A stretch of 64,000 nucleotides of DNA from Hyphodiscus hymeniophilus (lineage: Eukaryota > Ascomycota > Leotiomycetes > Helotiales > Hyphodiscaceae), in assembly GCA_016508695.1 (NCBI GenBank), contig VNKQ01000011.1, forward strand, positions 1 to 64,000. The letters run 5' to 3'. Below the pieces are notes generated by a model that made no database searches, was not told the DNA's origin, and saw only the letters and a list, made by a program, of their open reading frames with translations. The translations under genes and the position numbers were made by a program. Positions 9,331 to 22,132 of this stretch are shown here, one piece after another (the stretch's first letter is position 1; the number at the start of each line of letters is the position of its first letter).

Positions 9331-11820
9331 GAGGAGGTGCAGGCTAGGAGCTTGAGGTTGGAGTGTCAGCATTGGTGCAATTGTGAGTGGGATTGAAGAA
9401 ATATTATGTTACTAACAGGAGTCTTCTTGGAGAGTCGTTGGAGTGCTAACGATGCAACTAAGCAGTTGATAGATGGTCTACGTATGGAAGCAGGTATTTC
9501 AATTGTCAAGGCTTGTTTGAGAGGTCCTGATTTGATCTTAGTCTCGCAGATTTGAGGTATCTGGTGTTCCTTTCGCAGTAGCTATAATGAGTTGCAGGTC
9601 AAACTGTAGCTTTTGCAGCTTTTACTACCTTGAGAAACCAAGGGATTGCAATTGAGGATTCGGGTTGTAACACGGATGACTGGATGTGATGAATATGTGA
9701 AACACATATACCCATCACGCCGATCGGCTCTAGGGGCCTGTGACATGTTCTTTGTTGGTAGCTGGGAGTTTCTAGATTCATTGTTGCAAATTAGGGCGAG
9801 CTGTGAGACTTAACGCACAAATCTGTGTCAGGAAGCGATCGTGGATGAGGCAATCCTACTCCCTTTATTCCTATCCAGACATGGTGTGGAATGGTGTTGT
9901 GGGAGCGGAGGAGTTGCAGGAGATAGAAGGTAATGACGAATGATTTTAGTTCTCGAAAGGCATGGAGTTTTGGGGTTACCTTCGCGGGCATGTTGGCGTA
10001 CAGTACGAGTAAGAAATGCTCTGTCGCTAGGGTGACGGAACGGGCCGTGGACCATGGTTGTCGTGGCTTGCTTTCAGTCCAGATTCATTGCTGTATGGAA
10101 GCGACTAGTTACATAAAAGCCTCGACGGGTCTCACCGCCATTGTCAAATTGCTCCAGGAAATCCAATGCTAACACCCTCAAATTCTGGATTCTGCAACAG
10201 TTGTGGTTTGTTAAACGCTCCATAAGTAAAAAGGCGCCGAAATTATCGTCGCAATTCACCCCACGCCCGGCGCTTATCGTGGAACAAGAAGTAGGTATTG
10301 GCATTCTGTACTATCGTTACACCCGTGCACATGCATCTATCAGTGAGTATGTGAACGTGAAAGATTTTTGGGTTGCCCTTTGTCAATGTCATAGCTGTCA
10401 GAATGGTTTTCTTGCAAGGTGTTGCTGGTTGAGTATCGGATTTTGCACTTTACAACTACCACACACGATACTAACACAAGATCGCCTGGATGTTATAATA
10501 GTGGAAACGTACTTCTAAAAGGTAATTGCTAACTTCCTGCAACCATCTATAAGATACCGAGTGTGAATCAGCAGTATTTACTATGATTATGGAATTGCTG
10601 TTAAAACATATCGTCAAACTGACCAACTTATAAAGAGCATCGCGTCAACTCGTTTTCTATATATTTTATTCTCAAGACCCGACATAGCAGCTGCGGCCTC
10701 ACATACGTAGGGCTAAATTGTTTGAGTCGTTTCTCGTTATTGATACGTACGATTGGTGTTGTAAGTTTATGTATTGAGGAAAGCCATTCCGCCTTTCCTG
10801 TTCCCCGCCATTTCCCCACACCATATTAATACCCTAATACCCTATTACCCTACGGATCCCTATGCTCTGGACTAATGGCGAGATTCTCGGGATGCGACGG
10901 CGGCGGCGCAGGGCACTACTTTGATTAAGCTTGTTGGCTTCGTTATTGATTAATGATGGTCGTTGATTGGTACATTCACTGATCTGCCCGAGAATCCTGC
11001 CGAATTATCGGATCACAGCGGAATAACACTGCTCCTAGCCCGTAAATACACGGGCGCAAAGCTCTCTTCGCCTCGAAGAACTTTTCCCTAATAAGCATTA
11101 AAGCTCATTCCCAAGGAGATTTTGAAGGCATAACTCTATGCAAGGTAATTTTCCGCGTGATGTATTTCCAAGTGAGGTAAGTGATGGTATTATTACGCAC
11201 TTTCTTTCCCAAGGTGCGGCCCCGTGGCTGGAGTATCCAGCTAATGCCCGGGTAAGTTAATGAGTCTGGAGGAAGGACTCCATAGATCTAAAGAAGGTGT
11301 AAACAATCTCCAGGGCGGGAATCAGCTGATCGTAATGCGATCTTCTTTTACTATCTGAAGCGTTCTATCGGCTTTCCACTACCTCCACTACCCAGACTAT
11401 GTACAAATACGAATTACCGGGAAGATTTTCGGGCCAGGACGGCCGAGATTGCTCTAGCGTGTGTGTCTCTCTACCAAGAGCGCGGCCATCGCTACTGATG
11501 CCGGAATTCCAGATGCATAACGAGTATGGCTAGTTGGATTAAGTACTTGTTTCTCCAATTGCGGGGGAAAGTGCGGGGGCAAAGTTGGTCCCCACGATCT
11601 GATTCAGTACGAAAGGCCAGATGATGAAGGTGGATTAATCCTTGTATATGACCTGATTTAATTCCGAGCCGTCGGTTAATATGTCAAAGCCGGCGCTGAA
11701 CAGTTCATAAAGAAGTGCACGACCTTGTATGACTGAAAGTCTATAAATCCAGAGCGTTCTCTGCACACGGCCAACCGGGGGCACGCAAAGCAACACATCA
11801 ATCATCAGTCGCTCTCAACT
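9331..11820. other. Long intergenic region upstream of the sugar transporter
   Basis: About 2.5 kb without a supportable gene. Short frames around 9600-10520 occur on both strands and look random. The last kilobase is GC-richer, with CGG/CCG-containing words (around 10900 and 11440), and is the likely regulatory region of the transporter at 11821. A TATA element is listed separately. Confidence 0.4.
11742..11747 (+). promoter_or_regulatory. TATA box of the sugar transporter
   Basis: TATAAA lies 79 bases before the ATG at 11821, a common core-promoter distance for an inducible fungal permease. It is followed by a short leader rich in CA (AAGCAACACATCAATCATCA). This is positional inference only. 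Confidence 0.5.
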
Positions 11821-13473
11821 ATGGCTATCGATACCACCGAGACGGAGAAAAATGAAGGAGCTACTGAGATCGAGAGGAACGAGGCTACGCACGGCTCAGA
11901 GCTCATGACGGAGAAGGCGGACCTCAAATTCCAAGATGCTGCTGAAGGAACGCTGATCGAACATCAACTGACCACCCGAGAGGCTGCTCACATCTATTGG
12001 AAGGGTATCATCTGGTGTTTGGTGTTTGGACTGGCTATCATTATGAGGGCTTTCGATATCGAAATTTTCGGCAACTTTTACGCCTTGCCCTCGTTTCAAA
12101 AAACATTTGGATTCCCGGTAAAGGGTCACGGCTATCAGATCCCTGCGAGCTGGCAGACAGCGATTGGAAACGGCAACAGTGTCGGTCAGATCATTGGAGC
12201 ATATCTCGTCACTTATCCCATGGAAAGATATGGGCGTATCAGGACGATGATTGCGTTGCTGGTCTGCTCTTCTATTCTTGTGTTTATGCAGTTCTTTGCA
12301 ACTTCACTTACGGTGTTGTGTGCATCCGAGTACCTTTGCGGCGTCATCTGGGGCGGCTACCCAGTACTGGTACAAACTTATTGCTCGGAGATGCTTCCTA
12401 TTGTGCTCAGAGGCTATCTGACTGGGTATATCAACCTATGCTATGTCATGGGCCAGTTCATCTGCACCGGTATTTCTTCTGGCTTTGCCAACAACCCTAC
12501 TCAGTGGGCTTGGCGCGTCCCCTTCGCGCTCCAGTGGATGTGGCCATGCATTTTGGTGCCAGCACTACTGTTTGCTCCAGAGTCAGCATGGTGGCTTATG
12601 AGACACGGTCGGGTAGAAGAGGCGGAGAAAGCGCTCCAAAAGACATGCATTGATTCACCCAAGATCAATATCAAAAAAACGCTGGCCATGATGTTGAAAA
12701 CGGACTTGGTCGAAAAGGAGATTGAAAAGGGTACTACTTACCGGGAGTGCTTCAAGGGACCCAACAGAAGACGCACAGAGATTTGCCTTTTGCTCGCCGT
12801 CATTAACAACTTCACCGGAAACCCTGTCGGCTACGCCACTTATTTCTTCGAGCAAGTGGGTTTGTCGACGCAGAATTCCTTCTACATGGGCGTCGGCGTC
12901 AACGGAGTCGGCTTTGTTGGAACGGTCTTATCGGTGTTTCTCATTCGTTATACCGGCCACAGGACTGCACTATTGTTTGGTGTATTGGCTTCCATTGCCA
13001 TTCTATTCACTGTTGCCTTTATGTGCCTGGCCCCCAACTACCATGCGGATCCCTCCTACGGTTGGGCTCAAGCCAGTTTGCTCATTGTTCTGCAATTCAT
13101 ATCCGATCCGACCCTCAACACCTACTACTACATTCTGGTCTGCGAAATCCCTTCCACTCGTCTTCGATCCAAGACAATCTCGTTGACAACGGGTATGGCG
13201 GCTATAACTGGTATTGCCCTATCGGCAATTGGTCCTTACTTCCTCAACCCAGGTGCTGTTAACGCTGGTGGCAAGATCGAATTTCTCTTTGGTGGGGTAC
13301 TTTGTTTTGCCTTTTTGTACCTTTTCTTGAGACTTCCTGAGCTTAAGGGTCGAACTTACGAGGAGATCGACATAATGTTTGCCAGAAAAGTCCCCACCAG
13401 ACAGTTTGCCAAGTATAAGTTCGAAGACGAGAGCGACCCTACGGTGCCTGCTTCTGGAGAAGAGGGTATATAA
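11821..13473 (+). CDS. MFS sugar transporter, maltose/alpha-glucoside permease type
   Basis: An intronless 550-aa protein of the sugar porter family, the usual length for fungal maltose permeases. A hydrophilic N-terminal head of about 55 residues precedes twelve predicted membrane segments. The family signatures are visible: GYQIPASWQTAIGNG after the first periplasmic loop, PMERYGRIRTM as the loop 2-3 motif, WRVPFALQWMWP, PESAWWLMRHGR at the end of helix 6 (PESPRWL-type motif), and PELKGRTYEEID after helix 12. By family knowledge it should import maltose or other alpha-glucosides with protons at the plasma membrane. The exact sugar is unknown. It stands alone, with no neighbouring glucosidase or regulator. 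Confidence 0.93.
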   Translation: MAIDTTETEKNEGATEIERNEATHGSELMTEKADLKFQDAAEGTLIEHQLTTREAAHIYWKGIIWCLVFGLAIIMRAFDIEIFGNFYALPSFQKTFGFPVKGHGYQIPASWQTAIGNGNSVGQIIGAYLVTYPMERYGRIRTMIALLVCSSILVFMQFFATSLTVLCASEYLCGVIWGGYPVLVQTYCSEMLPIVLRGYLTGYINLCYVMGQFICTGISSGFANNPTQWAWRVPFALQWMWPCILVPALLFAPESAWWLMRHGRVEEAEKALQKTCIDSPKINIKKTLAMMLKTDLVEKEIEKGTTYRECFKGPNRRRTEICLLLAVINNFTGNPVGYATYFFEQVGLSTQNSFYMGVGVNGVGFVGTVLSVFLIRYTGHRTALLFGVLASIAILFTVAFMCLAPNYHADPSYGWAQASLLIVLQFISDPTLNTYYYILVCEIPSTRLRSKTISLTTGMAAITGIALSAIGPYFLNPGAVNAGGKIEFLFGGVLCFAFLYLFLRLPELKGRTYEEIDIMFARKVPTRQFAKYKFEDESDPTVPASGEEGI

Positions 13474-15836
13474 TCTTCTGTGTGTGTTGGAGACTGGCAT
13501 TTGCTATCAAATTTACAACTGTATTCAGATCTAGCTTGGTTACTAGTGCTATCTGTGGAATCTTTTTGTATCTGAAAGCAGTTTGGCCCTATTGCGCAGT
13601 ATAATCATCAGAGTTCCGACCCTCAATTTCATCCCTTACAATTTGCGCTTTTGATTATACCTCTGAAGTGGCCCCTTTACTTCTTGTTATATTATTTTAT
13701 CTTTACTTTGTTGAGAAACAATGTTCATCCTGCTTAGAAATGCTCCTTTACCTAGACATCCAGCCTCATTTCCAGGATTGGTCCGGCTTTTGTCGTTTCT
13801 TTCCCTCCTTCTGTCCGTAGTCTCTTGCTCCGCCGCCCATTTCTATGCGAGCTTGACGGATACGCGTGCGATCAAGTCTAGGGACTCAAACTTTCTAGTC
13901 ATTATTTCCTTCGTCTGGAACTTTTAATCGACAGTATCGTGCTAAAGCACCTGTATTAAATTGCATACACACTGGAGTCACTTGCAGACTACGAGCCTTA
14001 CGGTAATCTCTTCGTCGCATGCGATTTATTTCGCTGTCATCAGGAGCCCTGGCTCGTAGATCGCAGAGTTGAACTGCATCTCTTTGATCTCAGTATTGAC
14101 GGCTAGAATTTGACCTGCTCCTTGAGAATCGGAGTGACTTGTCTGACGATTTTAACTTCAAGCTCATCTCTTCTACAGATGAGTCTCAACTTCGCTTTCA
14201 GGTTTGAGAGGCTTTACGGGAATGCACAAAATGTCCATCCAGAAGAAGAAGAAGACAATGATAAGCAGTCCGTTACTTCGAGATACACTGGCCGCTGTAC
14301 CATCGCTCGGCTTCCGGTGTATCGTTTCTTCTTTTTTTTCCCATGCTAGCAAGGTTGAAGCCAGTCGAATGAGTCCACACAGGGTGCAGTACTGATTTTC
14401 AGGCCCGTTGCTCAAGATATGAGACATGGCAAATGTGGCTGACATTGCCCACAGAACCTCTCAAATCGCGTGTACGTCTAATTGCTGATGGTTATGATAT
14501 TTGCTATTTCACTTCGTCTCATTGCTCATTTCTTCTGGGAAAGTAAAGCATCGATGTCACTCAAGCTGCCTGGTTCAGCCTCATGGACAGCCCGTCATTG
14601 TTGCTGGTAAAGCAAAGGAGAAAACCTTCCATCGCTTACCAGCATTCTTTGTCCGGGTTCATGAATGGCTGGGATTTCTCCCCATTCCAAATTTCTTTTG
14701 CCCAATTATCTTGGTATGCACCTAATGCTCTTGGTATGAGGGCTAACTGTTGTGTTTGAGGTATAGGTGGATCGAAACAAACTTAAATCCGGCTGGCAAT
14801 GGAAGGAATTGGTGTTCGGGATGCGTCAAACTCTTGAGGTTCAAAGAAGACTGAAGCACTGTTAATTTTGTGGAAAAGGTTACCAGCCAATTATCAAATT
14901 GCGCTTTGTGTCTGGGTGCCCTTGGCTCGTAACAATTGATGCTAGGAGTAACGTCGAAATTGTAAGAAGCCGTTGTATCCTTGTATCAGTATTGCCAGCT
15001 CGCCTCTTCCAACGAGCTCATCCCACTGCCAGGGTCGCCTGAATCTCCGTCCGCCCACAACAATATCAACTTCAACATGACCTCTCACTATATGTCTGTA
15101 ACGTCTCCCTTTAACCAAACCTGTGAGGGTCCCAATAGACATATGCAGGAGATTCAGTCTGTAATATTGGCGTCATTTCTTTGTTGATAGAAATTATTTC
15201 AAGGCATCGCGAGCAAACAGTCAAGGCTCCTTATGTAAACAAAAGCCCCGCCTCACTGGTGCTTGTTGCACGCTATACATTTCGGCGAGTGTCGCTTGAG
15301 CCATCATACGTTACATGGATGAGGATGAGCACTGCGGGGTGGGGATCCCTTTCGTATACATCCGTACTACTACAGCGAACTTTCCACGATATGTGGCTTT
15401 TAATACGAGGTACAGCGCGGCGCCAATAGGATGCATACCACTCGCAGACTTGGCATACCTTAGTCCTAAGTAATCACCCTTCTCCATGCAAATCCGGACG
15501 GACAGGACGGCACGGCGTATCTTATTTACAGGGCCCTCTCACGTACACACTAACCTTATGCAGGCACTACGAACTGTACGTTAACGCTGTCTGCTTTGAA
15601 GACTGACTGGCGACCGACCAGCTGGGACGCTGGTTAAGGGACAGGTTACCTCCGCCAGGTGTTGTGGTATCTTACTCGTACCATATGTAACGTACGGAGG
15701 TGCATCGCATTGCGCCCCGAGGAAGCTATCGTTCTATATCTCCCTGATCTCCCTGGCCCTTCTGCAGCCTCCCTTCCTTGCTTCCAGCCACCATCCGCTA
15801 CCCGCATCCCATCCTTCCTCCTATCCACCACTTACC
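13474..15836. other. Gene-free intergenic region
   Basis: About 2.4 kb between two same-strand transporter genes. Only short unsupported frames are present. The last 200 bases are pyrimidine-rich (CTCCCTGATCTCCCTGGCCC) and probably form the promoter and leader of the UNC93-like gene. I see no RNA gene or repeat. Confidence 0.45.
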
Positions 15837-17657
15837 ATGGCCGACGAAACTCCCCAATCCCTCCCCGTGGAAAACAGCGATGTCCCTCCCACAGAGAAGG
15901 ATGTTGACGCTGGAGTATCCGAGAAGCAGTTCGTCTCCCCAGCCGATGCACCACCTCATGGGACAAGTGACGTCGACGAAGCCGATCATGTCAACGCTCT
16001 CGACCTCCCACGAGGATGGAAATACAAACAATTCCGCGTCTTCGGCCACCAGCTCTACTATGCGTCGCCTAAGATCCAACTGCTCATGGTCTCCTTTGTC
16101 TGCTTCATGTGCCCCGGCATGTTCAATGCGCTCGGGGGTCTAGGTGGTGGAGGAAAGATCGATGCCACTCTGGCAGACAACATGGTCAGTAGAAAACAAG
16201 CCATGCATTGAGATTTAGGGACTCCCGTATTCTAATCTCGGTGAAAAACAGAACACCGCGCTCTACAGTGCTTTCGCTGTCTTCGGCTTCTTTGGTGGAA
16301 CCTTCGTCAACAAGGTCGGTGTGAAATGGACTCTGGCTTTCGGAGGTGTGGGATATTGCATCTATGCGATCAGCTTGCTGGTGTCGGTCCATGCCTCTGT
16401 CTTCGGGTTCAACATCTTTGCCGGTGTCTTCCTTGGTATTTGTGCAGGTCTGCTGTGGACGGCACAGGGTACGATTATGGTCTCGTATCCACAAGAGAAC
16501 CAGAAAGGCGCATATTTTGCGTGGTTCTGGGGCATCTTCAATTTTGGCGCTGTCGTCGGCAGTTTGGTAAGTTTCCCATTCTTTCTGAAATTGAAGCAAC
16601 ATGAACTGGTCACCATTTTCGACCCTTTGCTAACGTTCTCCGCAGATCGCCCTTGGGACTAATATTAATGCTACTGAAGCCGGCGGGGCCGTCGCTGACA
16701 GCACCTACATCGCTTTCATTATACTTATGGCTTTCGGTGCTGTGCTTGCTTTGTTGCTAGTCAACGCCTCGGATGTTATTCGAGCAGATGGCTCGCGTGT
16801 CATCTTGATGAAGAACCCCAGCTGGCAGAGTGAGCTATGGGGCCTTTGGGAGACTATCAGATTTGAACCTCTGGTTGTTCTCCTATTCCCAATGTTCTTC
16901 GTTTCTAATTGGTTTTACGTCTACCAACAAAACGCCGTGAATGGAGCGTACTTCAATTTCCGTACCAGGGCGCTAAACAGCATGTTATATTGGCTCGCCC
17001 AGATCGTTACTGCCTTAATATGGGGAAATTCTCTCGACATCGCCAGCGTGCGTCGTTCCGTTCGAGCCAAAATTGCATTGGCTATTCTTTTCGTCCTTAC
17101 GATGGTCATCTGGGGTGGTGGGTTCGATTTCGAAAAGACTTACACTCGTTTCGATGTCAATCAGACATACGATTCGTCAGGTACTGCTCTCAAAACTAAT
17201 CCGGATTGGAAGTTCGGTAAGGATTGGTCTGATCCCGGGTACGTTGGGATTATGTTCCTGTACATCTTCTACGGCGGTTATGACGCAGCGTGGCAAGCCT
17301 CTGTGTATTGGTATGTTATTATAACCCTGTTTTTCTTACGCCATTCCTAACTCGCGAAACAGGTTCATGGGCTCTCTATCGAACTCGGGCCGTCGCTCTG
17401 CCAATTTTGTTGGTTTCTACAAGGGTATCCAATCTATCGGTGCTGCCGTTGTCAACAACCTCGACGCCCGTCATCTTTCGTACAAGAAGGAGTTTATTAG
17501 CAACTGGGTTCTCCTGAGCGTTTCTCTTTTGGTCGCTGCTCCTCTTATCTTAACCAAAATCCAGGACCACGTTCCTGTTGAGGAAGACCTTCGAGGCACA
17601 GATGAGACCGTCGAAGATGTTCTTCCCGCAGGCCATCCTGAGAAGCATGTAGTATAA
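15837..17657 (+). CDS. UNC93-like (DUF895) MFS membrane protein
   Basis: Four exons (15837-16184, 16252-16566, 16646-17310, 17363-17657) give 540 aa, with all joins in frame and canonical GT-AG introns. An acidic N-terminal tail of about 75 residues is followed by LYYASPKIQLLMVSFVCFMC and CPGMFNALGGLGGGG, a hallmark of fungal UNC93-like proteins. NTALYSAFAVFGFFGG and GFYKGIQSIGAAVVNNLDA come later. About eleven to twelve membrane segments are visible, and the C-terminus is acidic. In animals UNC-93 regulates potassium channels. Fungal members are uncharacterised transporters or channel regulators, so the role here is open. Confidence 0.9.
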
Positions 17658-18516
17658 AAATCGCAATTTTTAACTTGTTATTAAAAGAGGTAGCAGGCGA
17701 GACTGGTTCGGATGTATTGGTACCCCAAGTAGCCTTCTCCTGTGAGGTTAGAAAGAAGATGACGGACACGGCCGGAGCATTGGTAGACATAGGTCTAGGC
17801 GAACACAGAGTAGTCTGTCAATGTACTTTGGCTGTAGGTCTTGAACAGAGCTCAAAGTCATTGCCTGCTGTGCTTGTCTGTTTACTGTACAATACCCACC
17901 ATTCTGCATTGACTGTGCCAAGGGCAAGCAACGACAACTGAAGAATGACGGTCAAAGTAAAAGGAATAATGAATAGCAATAAGGGCCTGCTGTCTCTTTA
18001 GGCTCGCCATGTTTGTAGTCTCCCTGGAACGACTATCATGTAGTGACAGGTATAGCATTCGAGTCCATGGTACGTATGCGGGAAGAAGTACTTCACCTGT
18101 TGGATGCGCGAAGAGTATAATGTAACGATTACAAAAAATTGCTTTATGACGGATCTGCTTATACAAGTAACGTTTCCTTTTGAGGCCTTACTTCGTCAAA
18201 TAATTACAGCTTTTAATTCTTGAATAACTCCTGATTCTTTATTCGGGCAGAGTAGTCACAAAGCAGCTTCTTGTTCTAGGAAATAAATTGATGTCTGGCT
18301 AATTAAACAAAGAAAGAATGTACTGGAGGTTGTAACACAAAGGGCTTAGAATTGCAAGCCATAACTGAAAGCTTGTTAATACAATACCTTTCCATATTTT
18401 GTGCCTAGTATTGAACAAGCACTTGGAAATAGTTATATAAATCTCGTTCAAGACTCGGATTGCAGGTCGCAAATCCGTTACACAGACTATTCACTGGCAT
18501 TGTTTCCACTTTGATC
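17658..18516. other. Gene-free spacer
   Basis: About 0.85 kb holding the presumed 3' region of the UNC93-like gene and the upstream region of the next hypothetical gene. Overlapping short frames on both strands show no protein-like composition. Confidence 0.45.
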
Positions 18517-19149
18517 ATGACTTCTGAGTGCCAGAAGACTTCATTCATGTGCAGGAACTGTAAGGACAAAGACAATCGACAGCAAACTCATATAGGTGAA
18601 AGGCTTTGGCGAATGATCCAATATCCCTTTTCCCCCTCCAGTACCCAAACAATGCTCGAATCCTGCCCACAACGCATAGAAGATCAAAATCAGGAGATAG
18701 GAATGCAGCAGCAGTTCCGAAATCACGATCAGTCCTTGGTTGGGGAGCCATCTCCGGAATGGCGTTGTGCCCCTCCAACCAAAGGTACAATCCAGACACT
18801 AATGGCAGTGACGCTTCTCGAAAATGATACATCGATAGCAGCCTTGAAGAAGGTGCAACAAAATGCAAGTTGCAACGGAAGTCCCGCGGATATTGCTCTA
18901 CGTACAGAGGAGGAACGAGAAGCGCAGCTCAAACAGATTGGCAAGGATTTAGAGTTTCTTAAAGGAGTAGACAGATTCTGGCCGGATATCCATGAATCCC
19001 ATCGCGGAAAGATACACTTCCCTCCATTCCATATCCCATACAGTAAGTATGCTGGTCCTGCGTCGTGTCCGCTTTGCAAAGAATACCGCGATGCGTTGAG
19101 CAGGTCAGTACAAGTAGCAGAAGATGCCGCGAGATCCTCTCGTGCCTGA
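18517..19149 (+). CDS. Hypothetical protein with two CxxC pairs (210 aa)
   Basis: A single open frame. I prefer the ATG at 18517 (MTSECQKTSFMCRNCKDKD) over the upstream one at 18460 because hydrophilic protein-like composition begins there. A CxxC pair is near the N-terminus (MCRNCKD) and another near the C-terminus (CPLCKEYRD). Two such pairs could bind one zinc ion, but the 170-residue gap makes this uncertain. The second half is helical and charged (TEEEREAQLKQIGKDLEFLK). No family recognised and no obvious partner nearby. Confidence 0.5.
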   Translation: MTSECQKTSFMCRNCKDKDNRQQTHIGERLWRMIQYPFSPSSTQTMLESCPQRIEDQNQEIGMQQQFRNHDQSLVGEPSPEWRCAPPTKGTIQTLMAVTLLENDTSIAALKKVQQNASCNGSPADIALRTEEEREAQLKQIGKDLEFLKGVDRFWPDIHESHRGKIHFPPFHIPYSKYAGPASCPLCKEYRDALSRSVQVAEDAARSSRA

Positions 19150-19982
19150 TCTATTTTAAGTCTTGATATTGTGGAGGGCGAAAACGTGTGATTCCCTCGA
19201 CCCCAAGTTTAACTTCGAGTGAGAATTTGAGTGCCACCCAACGGCAACTTACCGACCATCAGCCAATTCAAGTGCGGGAGAGAATTCTAGTTATCCAGTC
19301 CGTAAAAAAAATCAAAAAACGCCGTCATCGTAAAAGCTTCAGGATGCGGTTTCAGGGAACATAATAATCTTCCATGGTTTCTGACAGTTGCTTTTGACTT
19401 TCGAAGACCTTCTACGATCGTATCATATCAAAGCCTTTAGCATTTGACAAGCTAGTATTCAAATTAGAGTAATGTCTTCCCCTGTGTCTGTGACACACCC
19501 TGTCTCGAGACAGATTTGTATTTTAGGTATCATAGTTATTTTGTAACTAGTCTACGAGTTTGTTATTGATGTATCACTTTTCACAACTATTTATCCCCAA
19601 GAGTGCATTCAGTAGAAAAAAACAGGCTCTACATATATATATATATATGTGTGTGTGGAGATATTTTGAGGTTTGTAGAATTTGACTGTCTCGCCGAAAG
19701 CAGGGTTTCATTGCTGCCTAAAAGCTCGATGTATAAGGAGTACGGGTGTTCTGTCACTCTTTCCGCCTGTGTTTTGTCTCATCTCGGAATACGTTTCTTG
19801 ATCCCGGGATGGACGTTAGAGTATTGAATAACAAAAGGGTCTGGTGGTGTCCGTCACATGGGAGCATAAGTTGATCTCGAGCACAAAAGAACAACGACTT
19901 TGTTAAGTAAAAGATTAGAAACAAAAGTGTAGACTACCATTTTGCACCTAAGGCTCCTTCAGAAGAGACAATCGTTTCTAAC
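19150..19982. other. Gene-free spacer with a microsatellite
   Basis: A convergent intergenic region between a plus-strand and a minus-strand gene. The only feature is the AT/GT microsatellite near 19633, annotated separately. Otherwise I see nothing. Confidence 0.45.
19633..19657. repeat. (AT)n-(GT)n microsatellite
   Basis: An uninterrupted alternating AT tract of about 16 bases runs directly into about 9 bases of GT. A slippage-prone simple repeat in a convergent intergenic region. Confidence 0.8.
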
Positions 19983-21862
19983 TTATCCTTTAAGTTTCCA
20001 GAAATCCTGTACATCTACACCAAATCTCCATTCTCTCTGCCTATCCAGTTCGGCTTTGTGCTCCAACCTCCTTTTTGCCAAAGACTTCCAGCTAGCCACA
20101 ATGGCTTCGTCATCCGGACCAGTATTCCAATGTTTCCCAAACCCAGTTCGCATTTCAACATTTTCCCTTTTTAACTCCTCCTTTCTCTCCAGAGGGATTT
20201 TCTGACCTGTCCTATTGTACGGTAAAGCGCGGATGGTTGGGCCCCCGTTGATATCCAGCGATATGTAAACGACGTTTCGATTCTTCGGCGTGGTGTTAAG
20301 ATCGATGAGCTCTCCGATATAAACCCCGGCACCTGGAACAGGATTCCACAATCGCTCTGACCAATCGATATCGTAGCTTGCATCATGGTGGTCAGGAGGA
20401 TGTGACAGTCCGTCCAACCCATATGGCACGTTCACAATCCCAGGTGGAGGAGTGATCGAGCCTTCTAAAGCTTGTGTGTATGGGTCGTAGTACCCAATTG
20501 CATGGTCAATTTGGTCGATGAACGAAGGTAGATTTAGCCGGTTGGGTACCAACTTCTTAAGTGGTGTCTCTGTGTCTGTGCCTGTCAAATTTGGCCGTTG
20601 AGAGCTCCCAGGTGACCTCATGCTCGTGCGTGCCGAAGGAGTTCCAATTGAAGTAACTGAGAGTTTCGCAAGTCAGAAATTGCTTGGATGAACACACAGG
20701 ATTGAGCAAAGTGCTCTTTTCTGTGAAGTTATTTTTGCGTCTCAGCCAGGCATGTTAAGTTATATATTATTCGGCAGAGATGCTTTGGAAGCTACTCACT
20801 TTCGTCTATCAAGTCTCGGCCTGGTAAAAGTCCGGGTTGAGACCATGCGGGGTACAGTGACCGTGCGGAAGTCGATGATCGGGGAGAAACAGAGGAAATA
20901 GATCGCTGGTGCGGGTGCACTGCTCGTGGTGGAGATATTGAAGATCGTGGAGAAATCGATGATGAGATTGACGACTTCGATACCGATGGCCCTTTATACA
21001 TCGTAAGATTCTAGAAGGTCACATCAATATCGTGGAAAGAAACGAAATCATAAGCTCAATAGTCGTTTCCCCAGAGCATGTCATCTCTAGATATGTGTAA
21101 AGAGCTCCCAATAATAATAGAAACTACCTAAGCCGGAATTTAACTTACCCCAAAATAATCTTCGGCTTCGTTCGGGCGCGGTTCTTCGTCCTTAAATAAA
21201 CTCCTCATCTTGAAGTATCCATCTTCAGAGTTCTTCTCGTTATTGCTCACACCTGGTTTTAGGGATTGCTCAGATGGCTTCCCTCTGAGCTGCAAAATAG
21301 TCTTTTGGGTAGATGAGCACTTTGCGAGTGGAGATATTGCATGCTCATAAGACGATATTTTCCTCAAAGGAGGAGGACCTGGTGAGACCGATGACTTTCG
21401 TCTGGAAGACCTCGCGGCTCCTGGTAGACCATTTGTAGGCGGCAGAAACGTGAAAGGTAATACGCGGCCGTCGATTTCTCCATCGACATCGAAACTTGGA
21501 CTCACATCAAGATAATTCTTGTCTGCGGGCTGAGTGGGACTTCCATCCTCTTCAATTCTAGGATTTAGGGAAATGCTGGGGATCAAGGAGGTAAATTGTA
21601 GACTCTCGTTTTCTCTTGATGGTGTCGTTGGTTGAGATCTTGGGTGAGCTATTGAATGAGATCTTGCAGCAATGTTATGAGGAGCTGGCTTCGGACGGAA
21701 CTCTGGCTGACTTCCTGAAGGGCTACTTCCGCTAGGCCAGTTTCCGTAGACGATTCCACCGGGTTTTATCCCAAACCCAGATACTCTAAAACCCTGTGCT
21801 GCAATGTCTGGCTCAGAATCACCGATCGAGCCGTCTCCAGACACATACCTTCCACCACTCAT
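19983..21862 (-). CDS. Hypothetical Ser/Pro-rich protein (532 aa)
   Basis: Three exons on the minus strand (21862-21149, 21010-20800, 20656-19983) join in frame with good splice sites. The product begins MSGGRYVSGDGSIGDSEPD. The first two thirds are disordered, rich in Ser, Pro and Arg, with clusters such as SKSSISSSISPRSS that could be phosphorylated. The C-terminal 200 residues look more structured: SFIDQIDHAIGYYDPY, WNPVPGAGVYIGELIDL, and a charged helical end KRRLEHKAELDRQREW. No known domain was recognised. The start is at 21862 because codons upstream look non-coding. Confidence 0.75.
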
Positions 21863-22132
21863 GGTCGCAATAAAGTGTAAGGAAGTATCATATGAATAAC
21901 CGAGTCGAAATATTTGGTCGATACAGATACTTTGCATCGAGAAGTAAATCAACAAAAAAAAGGAGAGGGTGTTAATTGGAACAAAGAGCCTACCTCCACA
22001 GCTCCGTTTTCGTCTTTCCAATCGGCTGAGTGTAATGACGGTCATTGATTCATTACCATTCTTTGTTCAAATACTCAAGGATTCCACCAGATATTCTCTA
22101 TGTTCTAGAACATAAATTTTACCATGCAGAGT